From the NCBI RefSeq assembly GCF_024178165.1, contig NZ_JAMZIE010000002.1:555902-619901 (forward strand): a DNA stretch of 64,000 nt. The letters run 5' to 3'. This document shows positions 46,052-54,793 of the stretch, one piece after another. Position 1 is the first letter of the stretch. Each line of letters begins with the position of its first letter. The notes under the pieces were generated by a model. It did not search any database and was not told the DNA's origin. It saw only the letters and a program-made list of their open reading frames with translations. Position numbers and translations under genes: made by a program. Source of the DNA: Halohasta salina. GTDB taxonomy: Archaea > Halobacteriota > Halobacteria > Halobacteriales > Haloferacaceae.

Positions 46052-47209
46052 TCAGTCGAGTTCCTCGCCGAGCAACTGTTTGGAGGCGGCCTCGGCGTCG
46101 CCCTTACCGGTCGCGGAGTTCGCCAGCAGTCGACCGCCGATCTCGGCGGGGCTGATCACCCGGTCAGCACCGGCCCGGCGGAGTTTGGCGACGTTCTCCC
46201 GCTGCATGGCCGCCGCGAGGATCTGCAGGTCGGGGTTGAGCTGTCTGGCGGTGAGGATGGCCAGCGCGTCTTGGGCGTCGTTTTCGGTGGCGACGATGAC
46301 CGCTCGGGCGTCGGCGATCCCGGCGCGTTCGAGCGGTTCCTCGTCGCTGGGGTCGGCGGTCAACACGGGGATCTCGCGGTCCGAAAACCGGCGGGCGGCG
46401 GTTTCGTTCGTGGTGATGACCGCAAAGCTCGTCGCGTCGAGGTGTTCGATGATCGGTTCGGTCAGATCCCCGTAGCCGAGGATCACGACGTGGTCGTCGA
46501 GGAGGTTGAACTGGCTGTCTGTCATGCGTCCGAGTGCTTTCGAGAGTTGGGCTTCGATGGCGGGCGTCAGCAGGACACCGAGGGCGACGGCAAACGCCGC
46601 GACGTTGATCAACAGCACCGAGATGGAAAACAGCTTGCCGAGTTCCGAGGCCGGTGCAGCCGTCACGTCACCGTAGCCGACGGTGCTGGCGGTGACGATG
46701 GTGTAGTAGAAGGCGTCGGTGAGGGTGACGATCCCGTCGAACTCCTCACGGAGCGCATAGGAGCCGAAGGTGCCGTACGACAGCGCCGTCACCAGCGCGA
46801 CCCCCGCCGCGAGCTGGGTCGGCGATGGCGAGACCGTCCGGTCGAACCGCTGGCGGTTGTAGATGAGCGCCGGCACCGACACCACCGACACCGCGACCAG
46901 CGGTACCGAGTACGGCGAGACCTGCAACAGCCCCTGTATCACGGTCACCGGCAGCAGGACCGCGGTGGCGTACCAGCCGACCCGGAACCGCTGTTTCAGG
47001 GCGTAGGCGCTGCCCAGCATCGAAAACCCGGTCAGCGTCCCGGTGAAGCCGACCGTTCGTCGGACGGCCGCCGGGACGTACATCGCCAGCGGGCTGTCGA
47101 CACCCCCCGTCGAGATGTGGACGAGGCCGACGATGATCGAGAGGATCGCGACCGCGAACGTCAGCAGGATCGACGCCCGGACGGTCACCCAGTCGTGTGT
47201 CCACCGCAT
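46052..47209 (-). CDS. Potassium channel with RCK (TrkA-N) domain
   Basis: A 385-residue ion channel. The N-terminal 130 residues contain several hydrophobic segments, followed by a pore with the K+ selectivity filter STVGYGD (about residue 175) and the flanking helices. From about residue 235 a cytoplasmic RCK/TrkA-N domain follows (DDHVVILGYGDLTEPIIEHL with GxGxxx, later ADPSDEEPLERAGIADARAV). Potassium flux regulated by nucleotide or redox is the expected role, relevant to high intracellular K+. It lies opposite the AI-2E gene and near two TrkA-C proteins at 47663-50169. Confidence 0.88.
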   Translation of the reverse strand: MRWTHDWVTVRASILLTFAVAILSIIVGLVHISTGGVDSPLAMYVPAAVRRTVGFTGTLTGFSMLGSAYALKQRFRVGWYATAVLLPVTVIQGLLQVSPYSVPLVAVSVVSVPALIYNRQRFDRTVSPSPTQLAAGVALVTALSYGTFGSYALREEFDGIVTLTDAFYYTIVTASTVGYGDVTAAPASELGKLFSISVLLINVAAFAVALGVLLTPAIEAQLSKALGRMTDSQFNLLDDHVVILGYGDLTEPIIEHLDATSFAVITTNETAARRFSDREIPVLTADPSDEEPLERAGIADARAVIVATENDAQDALAILTARQLNPDLQILAAAMQRENVAKLRRAGADRVISPAEIGGRLLANSATGKGDAEAASKQLLGEELD

Positions 47210-47298
47210 CGCTCACAGCTACCTCAGCAGGGTATTAATAGTCGCGGACTGACGGGCGAAGAGTTGGATTTTTCACGACAGACTGCCCTGAGTGAGAT

Positions 47299-47613
47299 AT
47301 GGCCACACGTAGCTCCGCGACCCGATGTGGACCGCTCCCCGAGGCCGTGCCGTTGGATCTCGAACACACGACGCGGCTGAGCTGGGAACTCGGCTCCCGT
47401 GTCGTCGACGACGAGGCCGCAGCCCTCGACGGTCGGTGGCGGCAGGCGGAGGCCGGCTGGGGCCTCAGCGTCTACCGTGTCACCAACCACACCGACATCC
47501 TCAAAGTACGGACACCGGTCGGCCGCGAACAGTTCTACGGCGTCACCCGCACGGAGTTCACTACCGCCGTCTCGACGCTGGAGGCCGCCGACCGCTGGCA
47601 GCAGGTCGCATAG
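47299..47613 (+). CDS. Conserved hypothetical protein before the TrkA-C pair
   Basis: A 104-residue cytoplasmic protein with mixed composition and no recognised domain (ELGSRVVDDEAAALDGRW; GREQFYGVTRTEF). It is divergent from the K+ channel and 50 bases before the first TrkA-C gene in the same direction, so it could belong to a K+-linked group. I cannot name a function. Confidence 0.6.
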   Translation: MATRSSATRCGPLPEAVPLDLEHTTRLSWELGSRVVDDEAAALDGRWRQAEAGWGLSVYRVTNHTDILKVRTPVGREQFYGVTRTEFTTAVSTLEAADRWQQVA

Positions 47614-47662
47614 TCACGGCCGTCGACCGATCATTTAAGCGACACGCCCACCAGAGGCGACC

Positions 47663-48877
47663 ATGGCCGCGCTTCCGTTCGAGATTCTGCTGGGGATCTA
47701 TCTGGGTGTGCTGACGGGGATCGTGCCGGCGGCGATCGCCGGCGCGCTCGGCTTCCTGTTCAAATACGTCACCGACGTGTCGATCCCCAGCTTCGGGGTG
47801 GTCGTCCTCGCGCTGGGGATCGCGGGGGTCAACGGCGGGCTGATGGCGCTCACCGACGAGCAGATCCGCAGTGCGGAGAACGCGGTGGTGCTGGTGACCG
47901 CGATCATCGTCGTGCTCATGCTCGCGCTGTACGCCCACGCCCGCGGCGATAGCCTCGGTAGCAGCCTCCCCAGACGGTTCTCGCTGGGCAGCCTCGGCAG
48001 CCGGACGCTCAACACCGACGTGATCGAACTCGTCGAGGGCCGGAATCAGGTACGCGTCCGCGTCGACGGCGACGTGGGCGACATCGAGGGGTATCCGGCG
48101 CTGTCGCCGGCCCTCCGCAGCGAGATCACCGCCGGTCGGTGGGCGTTTCCGGCCGACCTGCCGCTGGCCGAACTGGAGCGCCGGTTCGCCGACCGGCTGC
48201 AGTCGGCGTTCGATCTGGCCGCCGTCAACGTCACGATCGACCGGCGGGGCCGGGCGACCGTCGCTGCAGCCCCGCCGACCGGCAGCACCTCCAGACGGGT
48301 TCCCGCGGGCAAGCGGGCGGTGTCGGTGGCCGCGCTCGTCCCGACCGGACTGACCCGCGGGGCATCGGTCCGGCTCGTCACCGCCGCGACGAGCGTGGCC
48401 GGCACGGTGATCGCCGCCCGGTCGACGCCGCCGCCGGCCGATCCGGCAGTCGAGACCGACGGCGGCGAGCCGGTCGCCCCGCCGGCCGCCCCGCCGACCG
48501 CCGCGACGACGACCGGCGGCGAGGGGCGGGTGACCGTCGCAGTCGACCGGACGGCGGCGTCGGCGCTGCTTGCGGCCGACCAGCCGCAGGTCGTCGTCGC
48601 CCCGCGGGGGACCCGGCGGGAGTTCGAACTCGTCGGGCTGCTGCGTCGGTCCGGGGTTCGGTTCGCCACGGTGACCCTCGCCCCCGACAGTGAGTTCGCC
48701 GGCCACACCATCGGTGACCTCGATCTGCGGGACCGGTACGGCGCGGTGATCGTCGCGGCCAAAGGCGACCACTGGCAGCTCGCCCCCGACACCGAGTACC
48801 CGCTTTCGACCGGCGACAGCCTCTATCTCGCCGGGAGCCGCCAGTCGCTGGCCGCGGTCAGGGAGGCAGCCGAATGA
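47663..48877 (+). CDS. Membrane protein with TrkA-C (RCK-C) domain, first of pair
   Basis: A 404-residue protein with three N-terminal membrane helices (about 5-35, 42-62 and 72-95), then a large cytoplasmic part ending in a TrkA-C/RCK-C domain (residues about 320-404: ATVTLAPDSEFAGHTIGDL, STGDSLYLAGS). A Pro/Ala/Thr-rich linker separates two domains. RCK-C domains bind small ligands such as c-di-AMP and gate ion transport. Neither a pore nor an ion-transport domain is visible, so it probably regulates a partner. Its TGA overlaps the ATG of the second member. Confidence 0.75.
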   Translation: MAALPFEILLGIYLGVLTGIVPAAIAGALGFLFKYVTDVSIPSFGVVVLALGIAGVNGGLMALTDEQIRSAENAVVLVTAIIVVLMLALYAHARGDSLGSSLPRRFSLGSLGSRTLNTDVIELVEGRNQVRVRVDGDVGDIEGYPALSPALRSEITAGRWAFPADLPLAELERRFADRLQSAFDLAAVNVTIDRRGRATVAAAPPTGSTSRRVPAGKRAVSVAALVPTGLTRGASVRLVTAATSVAGTVIAARSTPPPADPAVETDGGEPVAPPAAPPTAATTTGGEGRVTVAVDRTAASALLAADQPQVVVAPRGTRREFELVGLLRRSGVRFATVTLAPDSEFAGHTIGDLDLRDRYGAVIVAAKGDHWQLAPDTEYPLSTGDSLYLAGSRQSLAAVREAAE

Positions 48878-50169
48878 GTGCCGTGCCGGCGGCGATGCTG
48901 TTACAGACCGGGATCCGGTTCGAGCAGCCGTCGGTCGCGGCGGCCAGTCTCGTCGTCCTCGCCCTGCTGTCGGCATCGACCGCCGGCGGGGTGACGGTGG
49001 CCTACCGGTGGTATTTCGGGGCGCTCGTTCCCAAGGGAGTGGCTGTCGTCTCGGGGGTGGCCGTCGTCGCCCTCTACATCAATACGGTCTCGCTGGGGGC
49101 GGTCGTCGGCCAGCGGTCGGTCGACCTCTTCCGGCCCGGCGTCGTCGGGTTCAACGTGGTCGCTCTCGGGGTTGCGGCGGCCGCCGCGCCGGTGGGACGG
49201 CGACTCGGTGCGGCAGTCGCCGGCGAACTGTTGGCACTGGTCGGCATCGAGGCCCGCGACGTCGAGGTGGCAGCGATGGTCCGGTCGGTGGGGCGGTCGA
49301 CGACGATCGAACTCCCCGCCGAGATCGAGGACATCGAGGGGTACGATCCAGTCGCCGACGAGACCAAAGCCGACCTCGCAGGCAAGCGACTCGTCTTCCC
49401 CCGGCGACTCACCGTCGACGAACTCCGATCGCGGCTGGTCGATCGGCTCAAAACCGACTACAGCGTCGGCTTCGTCGACGTCGATCTCACCGCCGAGGGC
49501 GGCGTCGACTACCTCGCGGTCGGCTCGCGGGCAGCGGGTCTCGGCGCGACGATCACTCCGGGGACGGTCGGGGTTGCGATCCGTGCGGATCCGCCGCACA
49601 ACGCCGCCGCGGGCGATCAGGTGCAGGTGTGGTCGGCCGGCGACGCCCCCGAACGGCTCACGACCGGTGAACTCCGGGGCGTCGCCGGCGAGACGGTGAC
49701 GCTGGCGGTCGACGAGGGCGACGCCGAGGTGCTGTCGCCGGCCGAGCAGTATCGGCTGGTGACGCTGCCGGCCGAGCCGCAGCCCGACCGGGAGTTCGCC
49801 ACGCTACTGGGCCGGGCCGACGAGACGATCGGCACCGTCACCGTCGAGGCGGGGAGCCAACTCGTCGGCGAGACGCCGGCGGCCATCGGGGGCACCGTGA
49901 TGGCGATCGAGCCGGCAGCCGAGCCACTGATCGCCCTGCCGGCATCCGATCGCCCCATCGAGTCCGGCGACACGATCTACGTGCTGGGCCGCCCGGAGCT
50001 GTTTCGGCAACTCGAAACGCGGGCGTCGACGCCGGAGCCGGCGACCGACAACGACGCCACGCAGTCGGACGCCGACACCGATGCCGCTCCGGCAGACGAG
50101 TCGGCCGACAGTGCGAAGGGTGGCCGGGAGGCCGCAGGGTCGGCCGACCACGACGGTAGGGCGTCGTGA
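48874..50169 (+). CDS. Membrane protein with TrkA-C (RCK-C) domain, second of pair
   Basis: A 431-residue paralogue of the preceding protein, with the same order: three membrane helices (about 15-40, 47-70, 83-108), a cytoplasmic domain (DIEGYDPVADET parallels DIEGYPALSP in the first), and a TrkA-C domain (about 305-390, ETIGTVTVEAGSQLVGETP; ESGDTIYVLG). An acidic disordered tail of about 40 residues follows. The 4-base overlap and shared layout suggest a heteromeric ion-homeostasis complex. Confidence 0.75.
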   Translation: MSAVPAAMLLQTGIRFEQPSVAAASLVVLALLSASTAGGVTVAYRWYFGALVPKGVAVVSGVAVVALYINTVSLGAVVGQRSVDLFRPGVVGFNVVALGVAAAAAPVGRRLGAAVAGELLALVGIEARDVEVAAMVRSVGRSTTIELPAEIEDIEGYDPVADETKADLAGKRLVFPRRLTVDELRSRLVDRLKTDYSVGFVDVDLTAEGGVDYLAVGSRAAGLGATITPGTVGVAIRADPPHNAAAGDQVQVWSAGDAPERLTTGELRGVAGETVTLAVDEGDAEVLSPAEQYRLVTLPAEPQPDREFATLLGRADETIGTVTVEAGSQLVGETPAAIGGTVMAIEPAAEPLIALPASDRPIESGDTIYVLGRPELFRQLETRASTPEPATDNDATQSDADTDAAPADESADSAKGGREAAGSADHDGRAS

Positions 50170-50205
50170 CGCAATTCTCATACCGACCGAGCCGCGAGTT
50201 GCGGT

Positions 50206-50481
50206 ATGCACTGGAAGCTGTTCGCGGATCTCGCGGAAGTAGCCGGCGACCGTGAGGTCGACGTCGACGTCGAGGCCGACGCGCCGACCGTCGACGACGC
50301 GCTTTCCGCCCTGTTGGACGCCTACCCGGCGCTCGAACCACGGGTTCTGACCGACGCGGGGAAGCTCGAACCGCATCTGAACCTGCTGAAAAACGGCGAG
50401 CAGATCGGCGAGCCGGGACTGTCGACGCCGGTCGACGAGGGCGACGAGCTGGCGCTGTTCCCGCCGGTCAGCGGCGGGTGA
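50206..50481 (+). CDS. samp1: Ubiquitin-like small modifier protein (SAMP1/MoaD type)
   Basis: A 91-residue beta-grasp protein ending in the diglycine PPVSGG needed for activation by the E1 enzyme UbaA. The sequence KLFADLAEVAGDREVDVDV at the start, LLKNGEQI in the middle and GDELALFPPVSGG at the end match the haloarchaeal SAMP1/MoaD group. Such proteins form isopeptide links to other proteins and supply sulfur for molybdopterin. It is a single gene with its own start 37 bases after the TrkA-C pair. Confidence 0.88.
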   Translation: MHWKLFADLAEVAGDREVDVDVEADAPTVDDALSALLDAYPALEPRVLTDAGKLEPHLNLLKNGEQIGEPGLSTPVDEGDELALFPPVSGG

Positions 50482-50645
50482 GCGGGCGACCGGGGCGGCG
50501 TGGGCGCTGCCAATCGAGCCGCGGGCGCTCGCAGTCGTGGCCGACCCGGATCTGGTCGACTATAGAGACACACAGGGGTGGACGGACACGAACGGGGTCG
50601 TTTCGGCTGTAAAATTTATATTCCCTGTCTCCCAACGCAGTAGTA

Positions 50646-51284
50646 GTGGCATCCCGACAGCACGGTCCGGGTGTCAGCGAGACATCGGGACTGGGGTCAC
50701 TCCCCGAACCGGCTGCGTACGCCGAAACGACCGGCCTCACACGGTCGAGTGCCGAAACACCCGCTCGCAGGCGGTCGCCAGAAGATCCGCCGCTTCGGAA
50801 CCCCTCGTTGTATGCGCAAACCGACCACTTCCGCGAGCGACTGCACCAGCAGGGTCGCTACGTGTCGGTACCGATCGTCAGCGAGGCGATCACCGACGGC
50901 CAGATCCGCTGGAACACCACCGACGGCTGGCGCTTTGCGCTCACGAAGGCGGGGATTCGGTATATCGTCGTCGTCAGCGACACCGAGACGGCCTCGCCGG
51001 TCGTCGTCACCGGCTGGACCGAAGTCGACGACTGGGAGACCGCGATGGACTCCGATCGGTGGCACGCGACCGACGTCCATACCATCAAGCTCCGGGCGGA
51101 TCTCAGCGACAACCACGACGACCAGATTCCGGATCTGATCCGCCCCCGGATCGTCACGCGCGCCTTCGAGATCGGTGGCCATCGCGTGACGACCGAGGCC
51201 GGCGAGGGATCGGTCGAGTGTGTCGACTGCGGCGGCCGGTTCCGCTCGAAGGCGGAACTCTGCCGCCGACACTGCCGGTCCTGA
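50646..51284 (+). CDS. Hypothetical protein with C-terminal zinc-finger motif
   Basis: A 212-residue protein. The C-terminal 25 residues read CVDCGGRFRSKAELCRRHC, a Cys-rich finger that could hold zinc. The middle is a compact alpha/beta domain (YVSVPIVSEAITDGQIRWNTTDGW, then RYIVVVSDTETASPVVVTGW). The start is uncertain: GTG 50646 gives a low-complexity lead, and TTG near 50808 is also possible. It precedes the XPB-like helicase by 45 bases in the same direction, so they may be co-transcribed. I do not recognise the family. Confidence 0.65.
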   Translation: MASRQHGPGVSETSGLGSLPEPAAYAETTGLTRSSAETPARRRSPEDPPLRNPSLYAQTDHFRERLHQQGRYVSVPIVSEAITDGQIRWNTTDGWRFALTKAGIRYIVVVSDTETASPVVVTGWTEVDDWETAMDSDRWHATDVHTIKLRADLSDNHDDQIPDLIRPRIVTRAFEIGGHRVTTEAGEGSVECVDCGGRFRSKAELCRRHCRS

Positions 51285-51329
51285 CCGGCGTTCACAACCG
51301 GTTTGTCGGTCGGCCCCATTCGGTCGACA

Positions 51330-53156
51330 ATGACCGACGACACCGACGGGGACCCCCTCTCGCTCGACGACTTTTATGCTGCCGTCGACGCCGAAGAACG
51401 ACCGGTGTTGACCGCCGGGCAGGTCGCCCGGCGGCTCGACCGTTCCGAATCTGCTGCCCAACGTGACCTTGAGGCGCTCGCCGAGGCCGGTGACCTCGAA
51501 ACCGTCCGCCTCGAAGGCGAGTCGGTCGCATGGTACCCCACCGACATCCGTGATCTCGCCGGCCGCGAGCGCGTGATCGTCTTTCCGACCCGGCGGGAGG
51601 TCGTCGTCGACCAGCCGACCCAGTACACCCGCGCCCAGCTCTCGCAGTTCGCCCATCTGGTCGACTCGACGGGCACCGATCCCGGCACGCGGGGGTATCT
51701 CTACCGGATTCGCCAAGAGGACATCTGGGCCGCCCCCTTTGATGATCTCGACGACCTGCTGGGATCGATGCGGTCGGTGCTGCCGCGGCGGTCGCCGCAT
51801 CTCGAAGAGTGGGTCGAATCACAGTGGAATCGCGCCCACCAGTTCACCCTCCGGACCCACGAGGACGGCTACACGGTGCTGGAAGCCGCGACCGAGGAGC
51901 TGATGGGCAACGTCGCCCGGCAGAAGCTCGACGACGACCAGCTTCGGGCCCCGATGTCGGATACCGAAAGCTGGGTCAACAGCGACGAGGTGGCCAGTGT
52001 CAAGCGCACGCTCTACGAGGCAGGGTATCCGGTCGTCGACGAGCGCGACCTCGACACCGGCGACCCCATCGAGGTCGACCTCACCGCGACGCTTCGTGAA
52101 TATCAGCAGTCGTGGGTCGACACCTTCCTCGACCAGCAGGCAGGGGTGTATGTGGGCCCGCCGGGTAGCGGCAAAACGATCGCCGCCATCGCCACCATTG
52201 CCGCAGTGGGCGGTGAGACGCTGATCCTCGTGCCGAGTCGAGAGCTTGCGGCGCAGTGGCGCGAGGCGTTGACGAGTGAGTCGACGCTGGTCGACGAGCA
52301 GATCGGCGAGTACCACGGCGGCCAGAAGAATATTCGACCAGTCACGATCGCGACCTACCAGACCGCCGGGATGGACCGCCATCGCCAGCTGTTCGATTCG
52401 CGGAAGTGGGGGCTGATCGTCTACGACGAGGTTCACCATATTCCCAGCGAGGTATTTCGCCGGAGTGCCGATCTCCAGACGTCCCACCGCCTCGGGCTCA
52501 GCGCATCGCCAGTCCGTTCTGACGACAAGGAGTCCGAGATATTCACCCTGATCGGCCCGCCGATCGGCACAGATTGGGCCGCGCTGTTCGACGCCGGGTT
52601 CGTCGCCGAACCCGAGGTCGAAATCCGGTACGTGCCGTGGCGCGACGAGATGGCCAGAAACGAGTACACGAGCGCGGATGGTCGGGAGCGCTACCAGTTG
52701 GCCGCGATGAATCCCGCGAAGATCGCCGAGATCCGGTATCTCTGCGAGACGCATCCAGATTCGAAAGCGCTGATCTTCGTCGACTACCTCGACCAAGGGA
52801 CCGAGATCGCCGAGGCGCTCGACGTACCGTTTATCAGCGGCGAGACGCGACACCACGAGCGCCAGCGGCAGTTCGAAGCGTTCCGCAACGGCGAGTTGCG
52901 GACGATGGTCGTCTCGCGGATCGCCGACGAGGGGATCGATCTCCCCAACGCGGAGTTGGCGATCGTCGCCTCGGGATTAGGTGGATCGCGTCGACAGGGT
53001 ACCCAGCGGGCCGGGCGGACGATGCGGCCCGTCGGGAGTGCGGTCATGTACGTGCTGGCGACGCGTGGGACCCGCGAGGAGGACTTCGCTCAAAAACAGA
53101 TGCGGCACTTGGCGGGCAAAGGTGTGCGGATTCGGGAGACGACCGTCAGCGAGTAG
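51330..53156 (+). CDS. XPB/Ssl2-like DEAH-box DNA helicase
   Basis: A 608-residue SF2 helicase. An N-terminal winged-helix-like region (about 20-70, TAGQVARRLDRSESAAQRDLE) and a damage-recognition-like region lead into the helicase core: Walker A GPPGSGKT at about 276-283, DEVHH at 366, motif III SASP, motif V-VI region FISGETRHHERQRQF and QRAGRTMRP near the end. Archaeal XPB takes part in nucleotide-excision repair with Bax1 nuclease; no bax1 is next to it here. ATG at 51330 follows an upstream in-frame start with a basic lead. Confidence 0.88.
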   Translation: MTDDTDGDPLSLDDFYAAVDAEERPVLTAGQVARRLDRSESAAQRDLEALAEAGDLETVRLEGESVAWYPTDIRDLAGRERVIVFPTRREVVVDQPTQYTRAQLSQFAHLVDSTGTDPGTRGYLYRIRQEDIWAAPFDDLDDLLGSMRSVLPRRSPHLEEWVESQWNRAHQFTLRTHEDGYTVLEAATEELMGNVARQKLDDDQLRAPMSDTESWVNSDEVASVKRTLYEAGYPVVDERDLDTGDPIEVDLTATLREYQQSWVDTFLDQQAGVYVGPPGSGKTIAAIATIAAVGGETLILVPSRELAAQWREALTSESTLVDEQIGEYHGGQKNIRPVTIATYQTAGMDRHRQLFDSRKWGLIVYDEVHHIPSEVFRRSADLQTSHRLGLSASPVRSDDKESEIFTLIGPPIGTDWAALFDAGFVAEPEVEIRYVPWRDEMARNEYTSADGRERYQLAAMNPAKIAEIRYLCETHPDSKALIFVDYLDQGTEIAEALDVPFISGETRHHERQRQFEAFRNGELRTMVVSRIADEGIDLPNAELAIVASGLGGSRRQGTQRAGRTMRPVGSAVMYVLATRGTREEDFAQKQMRHLAGKGVRIRETTVSE

Positions 53157-53164
53157 CCGGATCG

Positions 53165-54793
53165 TCAGTGGCTGAGTGCCCACGGATAGCCGCCAGCGTG
53201 ACTACCGTGATCGTGTCCCGCGTGGCCCTCATGAGCGTGTCCACTGTGGCTAGCATGGTGCGTGTCTTTCTGCGACTGTTCGGATACACTCACAGAACCG
53301 ATCCGCAACAGCGTTACGGTGGCTTCGAGCGCGGTCACCAGTGCGCGTTCGAAAACCGCTCGCGGCTCGACGACGCCCGCCTCGATCATCTCCCGCGTCG
53401 ACCCCGAGCGGTCGATTCCCACGGTCGTGGCTCCCGCGTCGTGACTCGTTCGAAGCGCCGCCAGCGTGTCGACCGGGTTTGCGCCGGCGTTCGTCGCCAA
53501 CACGCGTGGGATGCCTTCGACAGCCTCGGCGAACCCGCGAACGGCGAGCTGCTCGCGGCCCGACACCCCTTCGGCAAACGCCGAGAGCTCCCGTACGACG
53601 GCCATCGCAGTCGCGCCGCCACCCGGAACCACCACGCCGTCGTGGGCCGCCTGCTCGACGACAGCCGTCGACGTCCGCAGAATGCGGGCCATCTCGTCGG
53701 CCACGTGGGGTGTCCCACCGCGTAGTAGTAGCGTCGACCGCGAGCAGTCGGGGGCGCCCGCAATCGTCAGGGTCTCGGTCGCGCCGAACGACCGCTGGCG
53801 GACCGACTCGGCGCGGCCGACAGCCTGCGGCGTCAGTTCGTCGACTGACTGGACCGCGGTTGCGCCGGTCGACCGCGTGATGGCGTCGAACTCGTCCTGT
53901 CGGGTGCGCTCGACGGCGAGAATCCCGGCAGCCGCCAGTTTGGTCCGAACGTTGTCATCGATGGATTTCTGGCAGAAGACGACCGTCGCTCCGACCTCCC
54001 GCAACCGGTCGACGATCCTCTCCCGAACCTGCCGGTCGTGGTGCCGGAAGGCGGCCGCCTGCTTGGCATCGGACACCGAGAGTGTCTCGACGCAATCGGG
54101 GACCTCGACAGTCAACTCGGAGCCGATCAGGGCGATTTTCGGCTCGCTAACCGTCCGAAACCCGGTGGCATCGAGGAGATCGATGCTCGTCGACGAGCTA
54201 TCGAGGTCGACGAGGAGGCCGTCGACGACGCGGGAATCCCGAAGTTCGCCGCCGGGATAAGCACGGATCGTGAGTCGGTCCGATTCGAAGTCGACGGCTT
54301 CGAGGGCCGAGACTGCCAGCGAGGCAAAGCGGTCGGTCGACTGGTCGTCCCAGCGGCCAGTGACGGCCGTGGTCGCGACTGAGTGGAGGGCGTCGTCATC
54401 GGGGTCGATGCTGTGTGCGTGCTCCGAGAGCCGCTGGCGGGCACACGTTGTGGCCTGATAGTAGCCGTCGATGATCGTCGTCGGATGGAGGCCATCCGAC
54501 TGCAACGACTGGGCCGTCGACAGGAGTTCACCGACGAGCAGCAGCGCCGTCGTCGTGCCGTCGCCGACCGCCTGCTGGTGGCGCTCGGCCACGGTTTCGA
54601 GCACTCGCCCGACGGGGTCCGTGATCGCCAACCGGTCGAGGATGCTCGCGCCGTCGTTCGTCACGACGACCCGGCCGCGATCGTCGACCAGCATCTTGTC
54701 CCTCCCGTTCGGCCCGAGCGTCGACCGGACGGTGTCCGCCAGCGCGATGCCGGCGTCGAGCGGCGACCCGTCGGAGTCGTCGTCGCTGCTCAC
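53165..54793 (-). CDS. Divergent thermosome-type chaperonin with His-rich tail
   Basis: A 542-residue group II chaperonin paralogue. ATPase motifs are present: STLGPNGRDKMLVDD near residue 25-40, NDGASIL, GDGTTTALLLVGELL at about 75-90 and the C-terminal VVPGGGATAM with NAGANPVDTL. It lacks about 30 residues at the N-terminus compared with the main haloarchaeal thermosome, and the usual Gly-Met repeat tail is replaced by a His-rich tail (HHASHSGHAHEGHAGHDHG). GTG 54793 overlaps the formamidase stop by 4 bases. The tail could bind metal; it may be a specialised, not housekeeping, chaperonin. Confidence 0.8.
   Translation of the reverse strand: MSSDDDSDGSPLDAGIALADTVRSTLGPNGRDKMLVDDRGRVVVTNDGASILDRLAITDPVGRVLETVAERHQQAVGDGTTTALLLVGELLSTAQSLQSDGLHPTTIIDGYYQATTCARQRLSEHAHSIDPDDDALHSVATTAVTGRWDDQSTDRFASLAVSALEAVDFESDRLTIRAYPGGELRDSRVVDGLLVDLDSSSTSIDLLDATGFRTVSEPKIALIGSELTVEVPDCVETLSVSDAKQAAAFRHHDRQVRERIVDRLREVGATVVFCQKSIDDNVRTKLAAAGILAVERTRQDEFDAITRSTGATAVQSVDELTPQAVGRAESVRQRSFGATETLTIAGAPDCSRSTLLLRGGTPHVADEMARILRTSTAVVEQAAHDGVVVPGGGATAMAVVRELSAFAEGVSGREQLAVRGFAEAVEGIPRVLATNAGANPVDTLAALRTSHDAGATTVGIDRSGSTREMIEAGVVEPRAVFERALVTALEATVTLLRIGSVSVSEQSQKDTHHASHSGHAHEGHAGHDHGSHAGGYPWALSH

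Noticed and set aside
44474..47380. A 968-codon open frame on the plus strand
   Set aside because: It crosses three well-supported genes in other frames or on the other strand, and its product is Arg/Gly/Asp-rich without any motif; it is a high-GC shadow.
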